From Anaerolineae bacterium (lineage in GTDB: Bacteria > Chloroflexota > Anaerolineae > Promineifilales > Promineifilaceae), in NCBI GenBank assembly GCA_030425205.1, contig JAUIAP010000012.1, positions 62,001 to 126,000 on the forward strand: a stretch of DNA of 64,000 nucleotides, in the 5' to 3' direction. Within the stretch, counting starts at the first letter, position 1. Each line of letters opens with the position of its first letter. Position numbers and translations under genes: made by a program. The notes under the pieces were generated by a model that was not told the DNA's origin, made no database searches, and saw nothing but the letters and a program-made list of their open reading frames with translations. Shown here piece after piece: positions 33,370-42,658 of the stretch.

Positions 33370-35580
33370 CTAAACCATCGCACTTTCGTAACCCGAATCG
33401 CGCACAAAAATACAAGAAGAGTCTGTCGTCTCGCATAGTTGGGACATGGTAGGCAGGTTGACATCGGCGAGCAGACCAAAGATGTTGAGGTCAGCTTGTG
33501 GCGCATCGGGTAGAAACTCTTGCAATTTGCCACACTTTACTATGTAGGTGGTCGTGCGCGGCATTCGGCCGAAATCGATCAACTGCCGCATAAATTCCTC
33601 TCCTGCCGCAATGTCTTCCTCTCGCTTCACGATGGTCAATAGGTTAATCTCGCCATGCCAATTCCGCGCCAGTTGATACGCCAGCAGTAATGCCAAATCG
33701 AGATTGCTTAGACGTAAGCCAACCTCCCACTGGGGGCTTTGTTCGCGTATCCAGACGTTGATGACCTGTTCGCGCCCCAGTGCGGTATCAGGGTTATCAA
33801 AGTAGAGGATCGCGCCCATCTCATTTTCGGCGGCATGGTCGAGGATAAATTGAAGTTTCTCTTGGGGCGTATCGGATTGAACGGGGAAGAAGAGGATATT
33901 CGGCCGAAAAAAGGCACTTGCAAACACCTCCATCGCCGTTTGCAAAGTATAGCGAAAACGACGTGCCTCAACTAATGCTACCCGCGCAAAAACGCCATCA
34001 CTGGCGAACGCTTGCTGAAAGGGCAACAATGCCTCCATCTGGGCGCGTTGCCCCTCTTCGTAACAGCCCAAAATGTGTAGTGTCCCGTTTGGAATCGTTA
34101 TCGCCTCCAGAAAGCGATAGCTGTAGCGCAACGCCGTAATCGACTGCACGGGAACCAGCAGCGCGGGCTTCCACGCCCGATCTTGTCCCGATGGCAAACT
34201 TAGCACACGCCGCGCCGCCCACTCGGCCATCGTGATAAACATACCACTGCGAACATCGCTCCACGGTGCCGTCAAATGACGCAACGATAAGAACTCATAC
34301 AATGCCACAATCACAACGAGTGCAACCATAAAGAAAATTGGGTTAATCAGCAGCATGGCGACAATCGAGCCAAGCAGTCCGATGATGGGAATGATGCGAT
34401 GGATGCGAAAATGGGGACGAAAACTGGTCAACTTGAGCGACTGCTCCAACACGACAACGGCATTGAGAACGGCATACGTGATCAGAAAAAACATCGTCAT
34501 CAGCGGGGCGATGCTGTTCAGTCCACCGCCGCTCAATCCAAACACAATCGTGGCGATCCCGATTGCGCCCGTAAGATAGAGCGCATTACGTGGCTCGCCC
34601 CCTTTTGTCTCACGCGCAAAGAGGGCGCCTTGTGGGACGACATCATGCGCGGCCATCGCTTGCAAAATACGTGGTGCGCCGACGAGCGAGTTGAGCGCGG
34701 CCGAAAAAGTGGCGGCCAAAATCCCCGCTTGAATTGCCCATCCATAGGCCGCCTTATCCACCATAATCGTGAAGTTACTAACCAGCTCCTGTGGGGTTGC
34801 CACAAGTGAAGTCCAGTAAGCCAGTATCATGTAGATGACATAGCTGACGACAATTGCCCCAATCGTCCCTTTTGGGATGCTACGGCGAGGGCTTTTGAGC
34901 GTGCCAGAGAGATTGACTCCCGCCAGTACACCCGTCACGGCTGGAAAGAAGACGGCAAACACTTGCCAAAAAGTGGCCGTGCCAAAATCGCCCCATAAAT
35001 GCGGTGTATTCAGTGGCTCACTACGAAAGTAGCCTGTTGCGCCTAAGAATGCGGCAATGAGAGAAAAGCTGACGATCAGCAAAATCGGATAGCGGATTTT
35101 GGCGGCCAACCCGACACTGGCAAAGGCGATAAAGAAACAGACGGCATACGCGCCGAGTAGAATTAGGATAATGGGATGGGTTGGGAAAATCGTTTGCCAG
35201 CCTTCGGCAAAGGCGAAGATATAGAATGCAACCGAAATAGCCTGTGCAAGATAAAAGGGAAGATTGACGCTGCCACCCACTTCCAGACCGAGCGATTGAC
35301 TGATAATGGAGAAGCTGCCTCCTGCCCCGACGCGGATGTTGGTGGCGATAGAGGAGATCGACAGCCCCGTACAGAAGGTGATAACGTTGGCAAAAGTGAT
35401 TATCAGCAAGCCGCCGAGTAGCCCTGCGTTGCCGACCACCCAGCCCGTTCGCAGGTACATAACGGCGCCGAGAATGGTGAGCAAGGTAGGCAAGAAAACA
35501 CCATCAAAGGTGTTAAAGCCAGCTTTGACGGGACGAGGCTGTGTGTTTTTAGTACGGTGAAGAAATCTTGGCACTGCCAT
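33370..35580 (-). CDS. Cation-chloride cotransporter (SLC12-like) permease
   Basis: 736 aa. The N-terminal ~440 residues hold about 12 membrane helices of the APC fold. The first reads FNTFDGVFLPTLLTILGAVM and YLRTGWVVGNAG, the signature of the SLC12 (Na/K/Cl cotransporter) group, followed by GAGGSFSIISQSLGLEVGGS in helix 3. The last ~290 residues are soluble and match the cytoplasmic C-terminal domain of this group. Expected role: coupled movement of cations and chloride, for osmotic or ionic balance; ion choice cannot be read. Bacterial members are uncommon compared with ordinary amino acid permeases, so annotation pipelines may call this an amino acid permease. No Shine-Dalgarno is seen before the ATG. 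Confidence 0.85.
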   Translation of the reverse strand: MAVPRFLHRTKNTQPRPVKAGFNTFDGVFLPTLLTILGAVMYLRTGWVVGNAGLLGGLLIITFANVITFCTGLSISSIATNIRVGAGGSFSIISQSLGLEVGGSVNLPFYLAQAISVAFYIFAFAEGWQTIFPTHPIILILLGAYAVCFFIAFASVGLAAKIRYPILLIVSFSLIAAFLGATGYFRSEPLNTPHLWGDFGTATFWQVFAVFFPAVTGVLAGVNLSGTLKSPRRSIPKGTIGAIVVSYVIYMILAYWTSLVATPQELVSNFTIMVDKAAYGWAIQAGILAATFSAALNSLVGAPRILQAMAAHDVVPQGALFARETKGGEPRNALYLTGAIGIATIVFGLSGGGLNSIAPLMTMFFLITYAVLNAVVVLEQSLKLTSFRPHFRIHRIIPIIGLLGSIVAMLLINPIFFMVALVVIVALYEFLSLRHLTAPWSDVRSGMFITMAEWAARRVLSLPSGQDRAWKPALLVPVQSITALRYSYRFLEAITIPNGTLHILGCYEEGQRAQMEALLPFQQAFASDGVFARVALVEARRFRYTLQTAMEVFASAFFRPNILFFPVQSDTPQEKLQFILDHAAENEMGAILYFDNPDTALGREQVINVWIREQSPQWEVGLRLSNLDLALLLAYQLARNWHGEINLLTIVKREEDIAAGEEFMRQLIDFGRMPRTTTYIVKCGKLQEFLPDAPQADLNIFGLLADVNLPTMSQLCETTDSSCIFVRDSGYESAMV

Positions 35581-35960
35581 TTTTATACCCGTTCGTTCGC
35601 AGCATCATGCGCGGTTGATTGAAGTTGATGGATTTCTTTAAGGGGGCGCAGCCAATCCCATGAGGAGTAAATAACCAGTTGTCGGGTCAGATTGGGGGTC
35701 ATTGAGTTACTCTTGTCGTTGCCATGATTGTTCATAGAATAGGGAAGAATAGCATGTTTCGGCCGATGTCATCCCCGTCAATGTATTTGTGATGAACGAT
35801 TAATTTTCGCTATCCGTGATTCGTTGCTAGACGCAATTGGTTCGCGAGAGTCGCCCTTAACGCTGGCAATGCGTGCGCTGTGTGGGTTGGGGAGTTCCCA
35901 AACTGCCTTTTTCCTGCTAACCTTCAAAGCTGTTGGTAATAAATTAAACGAGTAAGACAA
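35581..35960. other. 380-base spacer with a possible 39-aa upstream frame
   Basis: Divergent region between the cotransporter (minus) and the YqeY-like gene (plus). On the minus strand an ATG at 35702 opens a 39-codon frame ending TAA at 35583-35585, 2 bases before the cotransporter ATG. It could be a leader peptide that couples translation, but it lacks a ribosome site and known relatives. One TCGGCCGA lies at about 35759. Confidence 0.3.
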
Positions 35961-36308
35961 ATGACACTTTATGAAACATTGAAAGCAGACTTGTTAACAG
36001 CACGCAAAGAGCGCAATCAGACAGCTACGCTGGTAATCAGAATGTTGATAGGGGAATTAGACAATGCCGCAGCGGTCGACGTGGGGGATCGTCGGCAAAT
36101 GTTGGCGATTGAAACGCTTTCCCATACCAGCTCACGCGCTAACAGCCGACCACGCAAGGAGCTGAGTGAAGCGGAGATGCGCGGCGTGTTGCAAGAAAAT
36201 GCAGATGAAATCAGTGCGGCAATTAAGGATTATGAGCGTATGGGAGCCACGCAACAATCGGCCGATCTGCGAGCACAACTGACTGTCATCAACCGCTATT
36301 TAACATGA
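35961..36308 (+). CDS. Short YqeY/GatB-like protein
   Basis: 115 aa. It matches the N-terminal helical part of YqeY (LYETLKADLLTARKERN, TLVIRMLIGELDN, ELSEAEMRGVLQENADE, ADLRAQLTVINRYL). Usual YqeY proteins have ~148 aa; this one stops where the family normally reads YLP or YMP, so the C-terminal GatB-like tail domain is absent. YqeY proteins are linked to tRNA amidation by similarity, without a proven reaction. ATG 35961 is preceded by a poor ribosome site. It is flanked by long spacers and seems to be a single-gene unit. Confidence 0.75.
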   Translation: MTLYETLKADLLTARKERNQTATLVIRMLIGELDNAAAVDVGDRRQMLAIETLSHTSSRANSRPRKELSEAEMRGVLQENADEISAAIKDYERMGATQQSADLRAQLTVINRYLT

Positions 36309-36620
36309 AAATATGTTTGGCGGCTGCGCAGATTACTGTGTTTCGACTCGCGTAAGCAGTGTACACCACCCAACGCGCGCCATAATAAGGTTCAGTAGCG
36401 CAGGATGTCAACCCATAGCATAAATCTCGCTCTACTTATCCGTATTTCCATTCACCTCATCACGCAATACACAGCCATACGTTGCAAATTGCTATATGCA
36501 AAGTTGCGCACATGACAGCAAAATAGGCAACAAAAAAGGCATGTAGACGAATCTACATGCCTTTTCAATTAGCTTAATACACCGTTGCCTAAATTCACAA
36601 CGGATTGTTGTATTAACTGA
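36309..36620. other. 312-base spacer between convergent genes
   Basis: Apart from the terminator hairpin at 36534-36565, nothing was recognised here: no open frame with a ribosome site and no repeat. Confidence 0.5.
36534..36565 (-). terminator. Intrinsic terminator of the BMP lipoprotein gene
   Basis: 14-bp perfect stem (aaaaggcatgtaga / tctacatgcctttt) with loop CGAA. On the minus strand it is followed by T-rich sequence. It lies 56 bases past the stop codon of the BMP gene. Confidence 0.85.
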
Positions 36621-38738
36621 TTAGGGGCTGGTTGAAATGTCACCAGCGATGATCATTTCTGTGATCTCGGCGAGCTCAGCTTCCATGTCGGCCAGCTTGT
36701 CCATCGAGATTCCAACGCCACCATTTTCGAGCGTACCAAACGCGGCACCACCTGTGTAACTACCATCGGCTACGGCAATTGCCGCATCACGCACAGACAC
36801 GTCCATGTTTTTCAACACAGAAGTCAAGATGATGTCTGCATACTCGCTAGAGGTGATCGTCCAGTCTGTGTCCACGCCAACGATCCAAACGTCGCCACGC
36901 TCCTGTGCAGCAGCAGCAGTGCCGAGTCCAACGGGGCCAGCAACTGGCATAATGATGTCTGCGCCTTCGTCCATCAGGCTCTCACCCAATGAGCGACCGT
37001 CGTCGGTGCTTTCAAAGTTACCAGCGAACAGACCCGTCTGTTCTGCGGGGTCCCAACCGATTACTTGGACATCGGTGCCGTTCTGCTCATTGTAATACTG
37101 CACGCCGAGCGCGAACCCATCCATAAAGACGGTCACAGGCGGAATCTGGATACCACCAAACGTACCCACAACGCCCGTTTCGGTGGCTCCTGCTGCTGCA
37201 TAACCAGCGACAAATGCCGCTTGGTCAGTTGCAAACAACAAGCCAAGCACGTTGTCTTTGGCTGGGTCATATGCGAAGTCAACAATGGCAAACTTTTGGT
37301 CTGGATTGTTGTCAGCCGCTGCACCAGTGGCGTCACCCAACAAGAATCCCACTGTCACGATCAAATCGCACTCTTCTTCAATGAATGCGTTGATGTTGCG
37401 CTCGTAATCTGTTTGTTGTTGGCTTTCAAGGAATTGTGCTTCGCCGCCTGTCATTTCCGCACCTTCTTGTGCGCCGATCCATGCTTTTGCGTTGAAGCTG
37501 CGATCATCAATACCGCCAGCATCGGTAACTTGGCAGACGTTGACAGGAGCTAGCTCCATCGTCTCACCTTCATCATCGCCGCCATCGAGTGCGCCTTCAT
37601 CACCTTCCAACATTTCGCCAGATGGGCTGGTCATGATGTCGCCAGCAATAATGCCGTCAATGACACCCATGAGCGCATCTTCCATATCGCCCAAGTTATC
37701 CATAGCGACACCAACACCACCATTTGCCAACGTGCCAAGATAGGCACCGCCAGAGAATGCGTCGTTGTTAACCGTTTCAGCAGCTGCATAAACGGCAACA
37801 TCCATATTCTTCAAGACAGAAGTGAAAATGATGTCAGCGTATTCGCTTGAACTAACTGTCCAATCGGTATCTACGCCGATGATCTGGACACCGCCACGCT
37901 CTTGCGCCGCTGCGGCAGTACCGAGTCCAACGGGACCAGCAACAGGCATGATGATGTCTGCGCCTTCGTCCATCAGGCTCTCACCCAATGAGCGACCGTC
38001 GTCGGTGCTTTCAAAGTTGCCAGCGAATAGACCCGTCTGCGCTGCTGGATCCCAGCCAATTACTTGAACATCGGTGCCGTTTTGCTCATTATAGTACTGC
38101 ACGCCGAGCGCGAAGCCATCCATGAAGACCGTTACAGGCGGAATTTGAATACCACCAAACGTTCCTACAACGCCTGTTTCGGTTGCGCCTGCTGCTGCGT
38201 AACCAGCAACAAATGCTGCCTGATCTGTTGCAAACAACAAGCCAAGCACGTTGTCTTTGGCTGGATCATATGCGAAGTCAACAATGGCAAACTTTTGGTC
38301 TGGATTGTTGTCAGCCGCTGCGCCTGTTGCATCACCGAGCAAGAAGCCAACCGTCACAATCAAGTTACAATCATCTTCTAAAAAGGCATTGATATTGCGC
38401 TCATAGTCGGTTTGTTGTTGGCTTTCGAGGAATTGTGCCTCGCCGCCAAAGTCGGCCGCTGCACGTTGTGCGCCAACCCATGCACTTGCATTGAAGCTGC
38501 GATCATCAATACCGCCAGCATCGGTGACTTGACAGACGCGGATTCCGTCCATCGCTTCATCTTCACCCTCATCGGTTTCATCAGTGCCTTCTTCTGGCAC
38601 AGCGGTTGGGTCAGGTGCATCTGTCGGCTCAGCCGGCACGGGCGTGTTCTCTTCTGGTTCAGGTTCTGCGGGGGTGCTACAGGCGGCCAACACGAGGGCA
38701 AGCATCAGTAGCAAGGATACAAAGTTGATTTTTTTCAT
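36621..38738 (-). CDS. Lipoprotein with two tandem BMP (PnrA-like) nucleoside-binding domains
   Basis: 705 aa. The start at 38738 gives a lipoprotein signal MKKINFVSLLLMLALVLAAC with lipobox LAAC; the longer frame to 38855 adds 39 unlikely residues. AGGAG lies 10 nt upstream. After an acidic Pro/Glu/Thr linker come two copies of the BMP fold, each beginning VCQVTDAGGIDDRSFNA and containing AIVDFAYDPAKDNVLGLLFA and FMDGFALGVQYYNEQNGTD. The copies are 999 bases apart, joined by a short acidic linker. BMP proteins are substrate-binding lipoproteins for purine nucleosides (PnrA of Treponema) feeding ABC importers. Normal members have one domain (~350 aa). No ABC permease or ATPase gene is adjacent. 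Outer face of the cytoplasmic membrane. Confidence 0.92.
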   Translation of the reverse strand: MKKINFVSLLLMLALVLAACSTPAEPEPEENTPVPAEPTDAPDPTAVPEEGTDETDEGEDEAMDGIRVCQVTDAGGIDDRSFNASAWVGAQRAAADFGGEAQFLESQQQTDYERNINAFLEDDCNLIVTVGFLLGDATGAAADNNPDQKFAIVDFAYDPAKDNVLGLLFATDQAAFVAGYAAAGATETGVVGTFGGIQIPPVTVFMDGFALGVQYYNEQNGTDVQVIGWDPAAQTGLFAGNFESTDDGRSLGESLMDEGADIIMPVAGPVGLGTAAAAQERGGVQIIGVDTDWTVSSSEYADIIFTSVLKNMDVAVYAAAETVNNDAFSGGAYLGTLANGGVGVAMDNLGDMEDALMGVIDGIIAGDIMTSPSGEMLEGDEGALDGGDDEGETMELAPVNVCQVTDAGGIDDRSFNAKAWIGAQEGAEMTGGEAQFLESQQQTDYERNINAFIEEECDLIVTVGFLLGDATGAAADNNPDQKFAIVDFAYDPAKDNVLGLLFATDQAAFVAGYAAAGATETGVVGTFGGIQIPPVTVFMDGFALGVQYYNEQNGTDVQVIGWDPAEQTGLFAGNFESTDDGRSLGESLMDEGADIIMPVAGPVGLGTAAAAQERGDVWIVGVDTDWTITSSEYADIILTSVLKNMDVSVRDAAIAVADGSYTGGAAFGTLENGGVGISMDKLADMEAELAEITEMIIAGDISTSP

Positions 38739-38826
38739 GGGTGTTCTTCTCCTAAGAACAGAATTTTCACTCGAATGGTTTGGCAATCTGCCATACAATT
38801 CGAGTATTAACGATTCATCGTTGCTC

Positions 38827-38832
38827 ATTATA
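38827..38832 (-). promoter_or_regulatory. Candidate -10 box of the BMP gene
   Basis: TATAAT on the minus strand, about 90 bases before the BMP start codon; the -35 region is poor. The RNA leader would carry a 7-bp hairpin (38742-38760) with the AGGAG ribosome site in its loop. Confidence 0.4.
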
Positions 38833-39029
38833 GTGTAAATTTTATGGGTTGCCATTGTGTGATGGCCCAGTTTTAATTTGTTTGATGTGTTGGCCGCTTG
38901 TGAATGATGTCCAAGCGATCTGGGTATCCAATCGAATATGGCACACCGATTGCTGGTTGCGCATTTTGTAGATATGCGAAATATCGTAACGCCTTACGTT
39001 TTGGGGCGCTTGTGTTAAACTCGCAATTC

Positions 39030-40070
39030 ATGAACGAAATTGAGTACACGCACGAGCGGCGCAAGGCCGACCATATCCGCATCAATTTGGAAGAGGATGT
39101 CCAATTTAAGGCGGTGACAACTGGGCTGGAAAAGCTCTACTTTATGCACCGCGCGTTGCCCGAAATCAATCTTGCAAACGTCGACACGACGGCGTCACTC
39201 TTTGGCAAGACGTTGCAGACGCCCTTGTTAATCTCGTCGATGACGGGTGGCACCGAGCGCGCAAGGTGGATCAATCAAACATTGGCAGAGGCAGCGCAAG
39301 AAGTTGGCATGGCGATGGGATTGGGTTCACAGCGGGCGGCAGTCGAAGATGACGAGTTGGCCGCCTCCTACAACGTGCGCGACTACGCACCCGATATTCT
39401 GCTGTTTGCCAACATCGGCGCGGTGCAGTTGAACTATGGATATGGGGTTGATCAATGCTGGCGAGCCGTCGAAATGGTCGGTGCTGACGCACTCATTCTG
39501 CATTTTAATCCGTTACAGGAAGCGACACAGCCAGAAGGGGATGATGATTTTTCCCATTTGGCCGAGCGTGTGGCTCACATCTGTGATGAGTTGGCCGTTC
39601 CCGTGATTGCTAAGGAAGTTGGCTGGGGATTTGCACGTGAAGATATTAAGCTGCTGAAAGATGCGGGCATTGCGGCGATCGACGTGGCGGGAGCCGGCGG
39701 GACTTCGTGGAGTCAAGTGGAAATGTTTCGTGCGCCGACAGATCGGTTGCGGCGCGTCGCGGGTGCCTTTATTGATTGGGGCATTGGAACGGTCGATGCG
39801 ATTCGCTATTGTCAAGAAGTCGCGCCAAATCTACCGGTGATTGCCAGCGGTGGATTGAAGACGGGAATCGATGTCGCAAAATGTATCGCGTTGGGCGCAC
39901 AGATTGGGGGATTGGCGGGTGAATTCTTGAAGGTTGCCGATAAAGACGGTACGGCAGGGGCGGTTGAACTGGCTGGGGCGTTGACCGATGAACTGCGCAT
40001 TGCGATGTTTTGTGCGGGGGTTGAAGATTTAGATGAATTGGCACGTTTGGAATTGTATGAACGTGCGTGA
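39030..40070 (+). CDS. fni: Isopentenyl-diphosphate delta-isomerase, type 2 (FMN-dependent)
   Basis: 346 aa from ATG 39030; the frame opens at 38904, but the first 42 residues are not family-like. Catalyses IPP to DMAPP isomerisation using FMN and NAD(P)H. Motifs: THERRKADHI at the N-terminus, SSMTGGT, MGLGSQRAA, NIGAVQL, HFNPLQE, KEVGWG, VAGAGGTSW and SGGLKTG (phosphate/FMN binding). The length is normal. Cytoplasmic, isoprenoid and quinone/carotenoid supply. It diverges from the BMP gene, and the permease gene follows after 33 bases. A TAAACT-like -10 box at 39016-39021 so close to the ATG suggests a very short or absent leader. Confidence 0.93.
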   Translation: MNEIEYTHERRKADHIRINLEEDVQFKAVTTGLEKLYFMHRALPEINLANVDTTASLFGKTLQTPLLISSMTGGTERARWINQTLAEAAQEVGMAMGLGSQRAAVEDDELAASYNVRDYAPDILLFANIGAVQLNYGYGVDQCWRAVEMVGADALILHFNPLQEATQPEGDDDFSHLAERVAHICDELAVPVIAKEVGWGFAREDIKLLKDAGIAAIDVAGAGGTSWSQVEMFRAPTDRLRRVAGAFIDWGIGTVDAIRYCQEVAPNLPVIASGGLKTGIDVAKCIALGAQIGGLAGEFLKVADKDGTAGAVELAGALTDELRIAMFCAGVEDLDELARLELYERA

Positions 40071-40103
40071 TCAGCGGTGGACAGGTCGTCTGCGCTCCAA
40101 ACT

Positions 40104-40907
40104 ATGAATTTTGAGTGGTATCAATACATCTTTGTTGTCATTGCTGGATTCGCAGCGGGTTACATCAACACGTTGGCTGGGAGTGGGTCGTTAATTACGC
40201 TGGGGCTACTCACCTTTTTAGGCGTGCCAGCCACAATTGCCAATGGGAGCAATCGCGTCGGCGTCATCATGCAGGCGGTCAGCAGCACGGTGAGCTTTGA
40301 ACGGCAAAAGGTGATGGATTGGCGGGGGGGATTGATGTTGGCGGCCCCAGCGGTCGTGGGGTCACTGATTGGGGCGCAGATTGCGGCCGACCTGAACGAT
40401 GCGGTGATGGACAAGGTGATTGGTGGGGTGATGGTGTTGATGTTGGGGGTGATCCTTTTTCGGCCGAAACGCTGGCTCGAAGGCACCAAACTAACCTTTG
40501 AAGACCGCCCTTCCCTCGTGCAAATTGTCATCTTCTTTTTGATCGGCATCTACGGGGGCTTCATTCAAGCGGGTGTTGGTATTTTCCTGCTGTCGGGACT
40601 TGTCCTCAGCGCAGGGTATAATTTGGTTCGCGCCAACGCGGTCAAAACGCTGATTGTGATGGTATTTACACTTTTTGCGCTATTCGTTTTCATCGCAAAT
40701 GGACAAGTTGACTGGTTCATCGGCATCGCGCTGGCAATCGGCAACGCAGGCGGCGGCTGGTTTGCCGCCCGTATGGCGGTCGAGCGTGGCGCGAAATTTG
40801 TTCGCTTCGTCTTAATTGCGGTTGTCATCCTTTCTGCGCTCAATCTACTGGGTGTTTTAGGATATATTATCGGGTTCATAGCATCATACTTACCGCTTCC
40901 ATCATAG
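40104..40907 (+). CDS. TauE/SafE family sulfite/organic anion exporter
   Basis: 267 aa, about eight membrane helices in two related halves. The first half has GFAAGYINTLAGSGSLITLG, the second GIYGGFIQAGVGIFLLSG; both are hallmarks of the TauE/SafE (DUF81) family, which exports sulfite, sulfoacetate or similar anions. ATG 40104 is preferred to the GTG at 40077 because it begins right before the first helix; neither has a strong ribosome site. It follows fni closely and could share its transcript. The substrate is not predictable. Confidence 0.88.
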   Translation: MNFEWYQYIFVVIAGFAAGYINTLAGSGSLITLGLLTFLGVPATIANGSNRVGVIMQAVSSTVSFERQKVMDWRGGLMLAAPAVVGSLIGAQIAADLNDAVMDKVIGGVMVLMLGVILFRPKRWLEGTKLTFEDRPSLVQIVIFFLIGIYGGFIQAGVGIFLLSGLVLSAGYNLVRANAVKTLIVMVFTLFALFVFIANGQVDWFIGIALAIGNAGGGWFAARMAVERGAKFVRFVLIAVVILSALNLLGVLGYIIGFIASYLPLPS

Positions 40908-40954
40908 CGACGATTTGCAATTGGCTTTTCGATTTCAAATCGATGCATCATTAT

Positions 40955-41075
40955 GGGTGTGTTTCAAATGAGTTGAAACGGTCATTCCCGTGCAGGCGGG
41001 AATCCATTCTTCTAGTGCGCATGTTTCGAGAATTAGATTTCCCGAAACATGTCCAACCGAGATGAAACACATCCC
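40955..41075. repeat. Nested inverted-repeat element with a 43-base dispersed repeat (copy 1)
   Basis: Contains a 43-base unit (40977-41019) that recurs at 46213-46255 with two differences. The unit has an attcccg...cgggaat hairpin. Next to it, catgtttcg (41020-41028) pairs with cgaaacatg (41043-41051), and gggtgtgtttca (40955-40966) pairs imperfectly with tgaaacacatccc (41063-41075). It looks like a REP/MITE-type palindromic element inserted between the permease gene and purC. Confidence 0.7.
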
Positions 41076-41087
41076 TCTATTATTTGA

Positions 41088-42026
41088 ATGCAAACACACT
41101 CAGAACTTCTCGCAGCACTCCCTAGCTGTATTGACGGAACCAGCTTCGATCAGCTTGGCACAAAGTATCAGGGCAAAGTCCGTGATGTTTATGCACAGGG
41201 GGATCGTCTGGTCTTGGTCACAAGCGACCGTGTATCAGCCTTCGATCGCGTTCTCGGCCTGATTCCCTACAAAGGACAAGTCCTGACACAATTAAGCAAG
41301 TGGTGGTTTGAGCGCACCCGCGATTTGTGTGCCAACCACTTGATTGAATCGCCCCATCCAAACGTAATGGTGACGCATAGAGCAGAGATGTTGCCTGTTG
41401 AAGTGGTGGTGCGTGGCTATATAACGGGTGTGACCGACACATCAATTTGGACGCAATATGCCAACGGTCATCGCGCACCCTACGGTGTGTCATTACCTGA
41501 AGGGTTACGCAAGAATGATCAATTGCCCGCCCCAATCATTACGCCGACGACCAAAGCGCAACAAGGGGAACATGATGAACCGATCACTGAGGCGGAGATT
41601 ATTGAGAGTGGGTTGATTTCGGCCGATTTATGGCAAGAAATTCGCACAAAGGCGATTGCTGTTTTTCAGCGTGGGCAACAGTTGGCAGCAGAGGGTGGCT
41701 TAATTCTGGTTGATACCAAATACGAATTTGGCATGATTAACGGCGAGCTTGCGCTCTGCGATGAGATGCACACACCAGATTCGAGCCGCTTCTGGTTGGC
41801 TGAGAGCTACGACGAGACGCGCAATCCGACCAATTTCAGCAAAGAGTTCATGCGCGAATGGTATGCTGCGCAAGGGTACACGGGGGACGGCGTGCCGCCC
41901 ATCATGCCCGATGATTTACGCGCCCGAATCGCCCAACGCTATATCGAGACGTATGAAAAACTGACGGGTGAAACGTTCGTCCCCAGCGAAAAATCTCTGT
42001 TACAATGGGCAGAGGATTACCGCTAA
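41088..42026 (+). CDS. purC: Phosphoribosylaminoimidazole-succinocarboxamide synthase
   Basis: 312 aa. Joins CAIR and aspartate with ATP to make SAICAR in purine synthesis. Motifs: KYQGKVRDVYAQGDRLVLV at the N-terminus, SDRVSAFD, VVRGYITG, KYEFG and LCDEMHTPDSSRFW. The length matches the ~300-aa eukaryote-like bacterial type. First gene of a pur cluster (purC-purE-purK-purF) with gaps of 82, 52 and 19 bases. The palindromic element lies just upstream and may lie in the leader. No purine riboswitch was recognised. Confidence 0.95.
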   Translation: MQTHSELLAALPSCIDGTSFDQLGTKYQGKVRDVYAQGDRLVLVTSDRVSAFDRVLGLIPYKGQVLTQLSKWWFERTRDLCANHLIESPHPNVMVTHRAEMLPVEVVVRGYITGVTDTSIWTQYANGHRAPYGVSLPEGLRKNDQLPAPIITPTTKAQQGEHDEPITEAEIIESGLISADLWQEIRTKAIAVFQRGQQLAAEGGLILVDTKYEFGMINGELALCDEMHTPDSSRFWLAESYDETRNPTNFSKEFMREWYAAQGYTGDGVPPIMPDDLRARIAQRYIETYEKLTGETFVPSEKSLLQWAEDYR

Positions 42027-42108
42027 TCTTGAATTGGATTCTAGAAAGATTCAGAAAAATGCGAATCCTTAGCTGAAAGTATTCAGTATCAAAGTTGAAG
42101 GGAGAATC

Positions 42109-42606
42109 ATGAGTGCAGCTGTTTTGGTTGGTGTGATAATGGGAAGTACGTCTGACTGGGAGACGATGCGTCACGCGCATGAGATTTTGGAGGCGTTTGG
42201 GGTTCCGCATGAGTGTAAGGTTGTTTCGGCACATCGGACACCCAAGCTCACCGCAGAGTACGCGGAGAGCGCAGAGGAGAGAGGGATTGAGGTGATAATT
42301 GCGGGGGCTGGCGGGGCGGCGCATTTGCCCGGCATGACAGCGGCCGAGACGTTGTTGCCCGTGTTGGGGGTTCCCGTGCAGAGTCGGGCGTTGAGTGGTT
42401 GGGATTCGCTGTTGTCGATTGTGCAGATGCCGGGCGGCATACCCGTCGGGACGCTTTCGATTGGGACGAGTGGGGCGAAGAATGCGGCATTGTTGGCGAT
42501 TTCGATTTTGGCAGCAAAGTATCCTGAGTACCGGGAGAAACTGCGTGAGTATCGACATGCGCAGACCGAAAAGGTGTTGGGCGATACGTTGCCGATTGAT
42601 GAATAA
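42109..42606 (+). CDS. purE: N5-carboxyaminoimidazole ribonucleotide mutase
   Basis: 165 aa. Converts N5-CAIR to CAIR together with purK. Motifs [13 protein letters not shown] (substrate phosphate loop), VSAHRTP with the catalytic His, and [18 protein letters not shown] ribosome site lies a few bases before ATG 42109. Normal length for the class I enzyme. Confidence 0.95.
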   Translation: MSAAVLVGVIMGSTSDWETMRHAHEILEAFGVPHECKVVSAHRTPKLTAEYAESAEERGIEVIIAGAGGAAHLPGMTAAETLLPVLGVPVQSRALSGWDSLLSIVQMPGGIPVGTLSIGTSGAKNAALLAISILAAKYPEYREKLREYRHAQTEKVLGDTLPIDE

Positions 42607-42628
42607 GCTACCGTGAGGTGGCTTTTTT
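42606..42628 (+). terminator. Intrinsic terminator or attenuator between purE and purK
   Basis: agctacc / ggtggct stem (7 bp, one G-T pair) with a GTGA tetraloop followed directly by six T. It begins on the last base of the purE stop codon. Confidence 0.8.
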
Positions 42629-42658
42629 GTTGTAAACGAACACGAAGGAAGAAATTAT

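Noticed and set aside
36621-38738. BMP duplication considered as assembly artefact
   Set aside because: The two copies differ in many bases and the linkers are distinct, so it is a real tandem copy as far as sequence can show.
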